From Bacteroidales bacterium UBA6248 (GTDB taxonomy: Bacteria; Bacteroidota; Bacteroidia; Bacteroidales; Lentimicrobiaceae): DNA of 8,120 bases. The stretch is taken from the NCBI GenBank assembly GCA_002441345.1, contig DJVU01000049.1, positions 1-8,120 on the forward strand. Direction: 5' to 3'. Below the pieces are notes generated by a model that was given only the letters and a program-made list of their open reading frames with translations, was not told where the DNA came from and searched no databases. Positions within the stretch are counted from its first letter, which is position 1. Each line of letters opens with the position of its first letter. A program made the translations under genes and the position numbers. Positions 6,327-8,120 of this stretch are shown piece after piece.

Positions 6327-6893
6327 TCAGGCCTGATGAAGCTGCATTCGTGCAGCCATGGCCGCATAAATCTTTTTACGGATTCTGTGCAGCTTCACCT
6401 TAACGTTCGACTCACTCAGATCCAGAATATGACCGATTTCTTCCACTTTTTGCTGCTGGTGGTAGAACAGGGAGATCATAAGCTGTTCGTCATCCGGTAA
6501 GGTGCGGATTACGGCGTTCATCAGTTCGATTTGCTGCTGTTCGTCCATCTTTCCGGCGCTTTCGCGGATGTCGTCGGTACTGAAATTCTCTACCATACGA
6601 TCATCCAGTGCCTGGGTTACCACACTTTTTTTCCTGGCTCTGGAAATGGCCGTATTATAGGCAATCCGGAAGAGCCAGGTACTGAAGCGGGCTTCGTGTT
6701 TGAAGCTGCGCAGGGCATGAAATGCTTTCAGAAAGGTGTCCTGAGCTGCTTCTTCCGCTTCTTCCCTGTTTCTGACCACCCGCAGTATTATCGGAAACAC
6801 CATATCCTTATACCTGTCGATCAATACCGAATACAGGGCGGTATTGCCTTCAAGGATACGCTGAATTATGGTTGTATCGTCGGTTGGCCTCAT
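6327..6893 (-). CDS. ECF-type RNA polymerase sigma-70 factor
   Basis: This 188-residue protein has the two-domain ECF layout. Sigma region 2 spans about residues 20-90 and includes YKDMVFPIILRVVRNREEAEE, AAQDTFLKAFHALRSF and FSTWLFRIAYNTAISRARKK. A poorly conserved linker follows. Region 4 spans about 120-178 (LPDDEQLMISLFYHQQQKVEEIGHIL, then the recognition helix LSESNVKVKLHRIRKKIY). It should direct core RNA polymerase to a small set of stress promoters. The ATG at 6891-6893 gives the usual short N-terminus, and AAAGG lies 6 bases upstream on the coding strand. It heads a minus-strand cluster with the two-TM protein and the fructosamine-kinase gene. An ECF-type promoter motif lies directly upstream, with a twin facing the divergent gene, which suggests autoregulation. 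The signal it senses is unknown. Confidence 0.96.
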   Translation of the reverse strand: MRPTDDTTIIQRILEGNTALYSVLIDRYKDMVFPIILRVVRNREEAEEAAQDTFLKAFHALRSFKHEARFSTWLFRIAYNTAISRARKKSVVTQALDDRMVENFSTDDIRESAGKMDEQQQIELMNAVIRTLPDDEQLMISLFYHQQQKVEEIGHILDLSESNVKVKLHRIRKKIYAAMAARMQLHQA

Positions 6894-6902
6894 GAATTAA
6901 CC

Positions 6903-6932
6903 TTTAGACGTTTCTCCTTTCATTCGGTTACA
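6903..6932 (-). promoter_or_regulatory. Candidate ECF promoter of the sigma-factor operon
   Basis: On the minus strand, TGTAACC (6932 to 6926) is followed after 15 bases by CGTCTAAA (6910 to 6903). Counted from AAC to CGTC, the spacer is 16 bases. AAC at -35 and CGT at -10 with this spacing are the hallmarks of ECF promoters; TGTAAC is, for example, the -35 sequence of Bacillus subtilis sigma-X. The motif lies so close to the ATG at 6893 that the leader would be only a few bases long, which is unusual. An identically spaced copy faces the other way at 6985-7013. Confidence 0.55.
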
Positions 6933-6984
6933 TTTTGTTTGCAGCGTTGGGATGAACATACAATCATGCCTGTTTGCTCCGGGG

Positions 6985-7013
6985 TGTAACCGGTAAGGAA
7001 ACATTGCGTCAAA
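6985..7013 (+). promoter_or_regulatory. Candidate ECF promoter of the DUF6249-like gene
   Basis: TGTAACC (6985-6991), 15 bases, then CGTCAAA (7007-7013) repeats the heptamer, spacing and CGTC of the motif facing the sigma gene. Transcription would start near 7018-7020, giving a leader of about 40 bases before the ATG at 7058. No Bacteroidota housekeeping promoter (TTTG, then TAnnTTTG) is visible here, which supports control by an ECF sigma factor. Confidence 0.6.
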
Positions 7014-7057
7014 CGGACAAACAATTCACGGATTACAGCATATAAAAAATTAACGCC

Positions 7058-7426
7058 ATGAACGATTTTCTGATCCCCGCTACGGTTTTTGCAACCATTT
7101 ACGGTATTGTTTATCTGATGATCCGCCGTAAAGAGCGGATGGCACTGCTCGACCGCGGACTTGATCCCAGGTCATTCGAATCGGATAAAACCGGCTTTTC
7201 TTCCCTTAAATACGGTCTGTTGTTTACCGGTGTAGGCCTGGGTCTGCTGCTGGCCAATATCCTGGTTAAAACCGGTGTAATGGAGAACGATGCCGCATAT
7301 CTTTCTCTGGTATCCCTCTTCGGCGGTATTGCCCTCATACTCGATTACATCCTGGAAGTTAACATCACCAGGAAAAACAGGATGAAGAATTCAGCAGAAA
7401 CAGTACAAACGAAAGCAGAAGAATAA
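7058..7426 (+). CDS. Small membrane protein, DUF6249-like
   Basis: This 122-residue protein has three hydrophobic segments: about residues 3-22, 50-70 and 80-100. Between the first two lies a basic, amphipathic stretch (RRKERMALLDRGLDP, about 23-37) typical of DUF6249 and related small Bacteroidota membrane proteins, where 'RxKERxALIEKG' follows the first helix. The C-terminus (about 104-122) is a hydrophilic, charged tail. The function of the family is unknown. It is divergent from the ECF sigma gene, with a candidate ECF promoter 45 bases upstream, so it may be a target or a membrane partner of that sigma factor. Its stop lies 2 bp from the convergent end of thpR. I recall the family from memory; the topology and the motif are seen directly. 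Confidence 0.82.
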   Translation: MNDFLIPATVFATIYGIVYLMIRRKERMALLDRGLDPRSFESDKTGFSSLKYGLLFTGVGLGLLLANILVKTGVMENDAAYLSLVSLFGGIALILDYILEVNITRKNRMKNSAETVQTKAEE

Positions 7427-7428
7427 AA

Positions 7429-7992
7429 TTACAAAAGCGGAAACTCTTCAATTACCTTGTATTCAGGCCCTTCTTTTTTCAAAATGCTTTCGTACAGACT
7501 GAATCCGTTTACGGATTGTTCCTGGAATTTAAGGTCGCGAAAGCGTGCAATGATTTCCTGAAAATGGTTTTTATCCCGTATTTCCTTTACACGTCCAACC
7601 GTAATGTGCGGGACAAAATTCTGCCGGTCGCTGATGTAGCCGGCTTGTTCCAGTTCAAGATTTACATTTGTGATCAGTCTGACAAGAGCGGGATGTTCGT
7701 TGATCCCAAACCATATAACCCTCGGATTGTAGTAGCTTCCAAAAATCCCTGTTCGGGCAAGCACAAGATTAAACGGTGAAACTCCCTCCGAGGCTTTGCG
7801 CAGTGCTTCACTGATGGCCGGAATTTCATCTACGGGCGTGTCCCCGAAGAATCGAAGGGTAATGTGCACGTTTTCCGGTTCAACCCACCTGATGATATGA
7901 AATCCCAAAACCTGTCTGAGGTTGTGGTACATATCGGCAAAGTTCTCGCCAGGTACAATCCTGATTGCGGCAAACAGTCGCTTAGTCTCCAT
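7429..7992 (-). CDS. thpR: RNA 2',3'-cyclic phosphodiesterase (2H phosphoesterase)
   Basis: This 187-residue protein of the LigT/ThpR 2H family hydrolyses 2',3'-cyclic phosphate ends of RNA to 2'-phosphates and can join tRNA half-molecules in vitro. It carries both signature motifs: VHITLRFFG with His43 and Thr45, and VPHITVGR with His129 and Thr131. The start METKRLFAAIRI is the usual N-terminus of the family. I therefore use the ATG at 7990-7992 rather than the in-frame TTG at 8016, which lies inside the promoter box. The length is typical for ThpR. It stands alone, convergent with the DUF6249-like gene (2-bp gap), and has its own promoter upstream. Confidence 0.95.
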   Translation of the reverse strand: METKRLFAAIRIVPGENFADMYHNLRQVLGFHIIRWVEPENVHITLRFFGDTPVDEIPAISEALRKASEGVSPFNLVLARTGIFGSYYNPRVIWFGINEHPALVRLITNVNLELEQAGYISDRQNFVPHITVGRVKEIRDKNHFQEIIARFRDLKFQEQSVNGFSLYESILKKEGPEYKVIEEFPLL

Positions 7993-8013
7993 CTGGATTA
8001 TAAATTGACAGTG

Positions 8014-8045
8014 CAAACCTACATTTTTTCAAACCAAACCGCAAA
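8014..8045 (-). promoter_or_regulatory. Bacteroidota-type promoter of thpR
   Basis: On the minus strand, TTTG (8045 to 8042) is followed after 20 bases by TAGGTTTG (8021 to 8014). This fits the known Bacteroidota housekeeping arrangement, -33 TTTG and -7 TAnnTTTG. The -7 box ends 21 bases before the thpR ATG, giving a short leader. This is the most complete housekeeping promoter in the window. Confidence 0.65.
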
Positions 8046-8064
8046 CAGGGGAAGAAAAAATTCA

Positions 8065-8120
8065 TCATGTTTTTTCGGATTTCTCTGGCCCGGCTTCCGT
8101 TTTATTTTTTTCCGGGCTTT
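8065..8120 (-). CDS. Possible C-terminal end of a gene running off the window
   Basis: From the right edge, one minus-strand frame stays open for 17 codons to a TGA at 8067-8065 and reads SPEKNKTEAGPEKSEKT. A charged, Lys/Glu/Pro-rich tail is a common end for a protein, and its stop leaves room for the thpR promoter. Another frame is open to a TAG at 8021 but would run through that promoter. The evidence is weak because so little is in view. Confidence 0.3.
   Translation of the reverse strand, partial: SPEKNKTEAGPEKSEKT
8088..8120. other. Inverted repeat at the right edge
   Basis: GCCCGG (8088-8093) and CCGGGC (8112-8117) could pair around an 18-base T-rich loop, and TTT follows at the window end. 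It might be part of a terminator or chance within a coding tail. It is truncated by the window. Confidence 0.2.

Noticed and set aside
6531..6989. 152-codon plus-strand frame opposite the sigma gene
   Set aside because: It is antisense to conserved sigma regions 2 and 4 and has no recognisable domain.
8022..8120. Alternative minus-strand frame open to a TAG at 8021-8019
   Set aside because: It would run through the well-formed thpR promoter. The frame ending at 8065 leaves that promoter free and looks more like a protein tail.

Overview
The window looks like chromosomal DNA of a member of the Bacteroidota, probably a Bacteroidales or Marinilabiliales-type organism. The protein repertoire fits that phylum: a secreted MORN/YwqK-type repeat protein, an ECF sigma factor followed by a small membrane protein, and a DUF6249-like protein. 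Shine-Dalgarno sequences are mostly absent, and Bacteroidota-style TAnnTTTG promoter boxes lie just in front of several start codons. I see no phage, transposon, CRISPR, rRNA or tRNA signal.

Layout. On the minus strand at the left lie nadA (quinolinate synthase, 2579 to 1599) and, 34 bp downstream, a secreted protein built of about 18 MORN-like repeats (1564 to 47). A gene-free stretch of about 515 bp (2580-3094) separates nadA from the plus-strand pair rpiB (3095-3541) and an orphan lutB-like iron-sulfur protein gene (3559-4947). The stretch is rich in TTAACA boxes, with an AT-rich block at its left end and several short direct and inverted repeats. Facing lutB is a minus-strand set: ECF sigma factor (6893 to 6327), a two-TM protein that may be its anti-sigma partner (6293 to 5850) and a fructosamine-kinase-family gene (5840 to 4959). 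Divergent from the sigma gene is a DUF6249-like membrane protein (7058-7426). It converges with a 2H phosphoesterase, thpR (7992 to 7429), which has a clear Bacteroidota promoter. The right edge may hold the charged tail of one more minus-strand gene.

The strongest new signal is in the 164-bp gap between the sigma gene and the DUF6249-like gene. It carries two divergent copies of an ECF-type promoter, TGTAACC-N15-CGTC, one facing each gene, with identical spacing. This suggests that the sigma factor drives both its own operon (sigma, membrane protein, sugar-amine kinase) and the divergent membrane protein, which would form a small self-regulated envelope or glycation-stress module.

The second signal is the repeat-rich nadA/rpiB gap. 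It could be a regulator-binding array or, less surely, a replication-origin-like region. The remaining genes are ordinary metabolic genes: NAD synthesis, pentose phosphate isomerisation, lactate oxidation and RNA 2',3'-cyclic phosphate processing.
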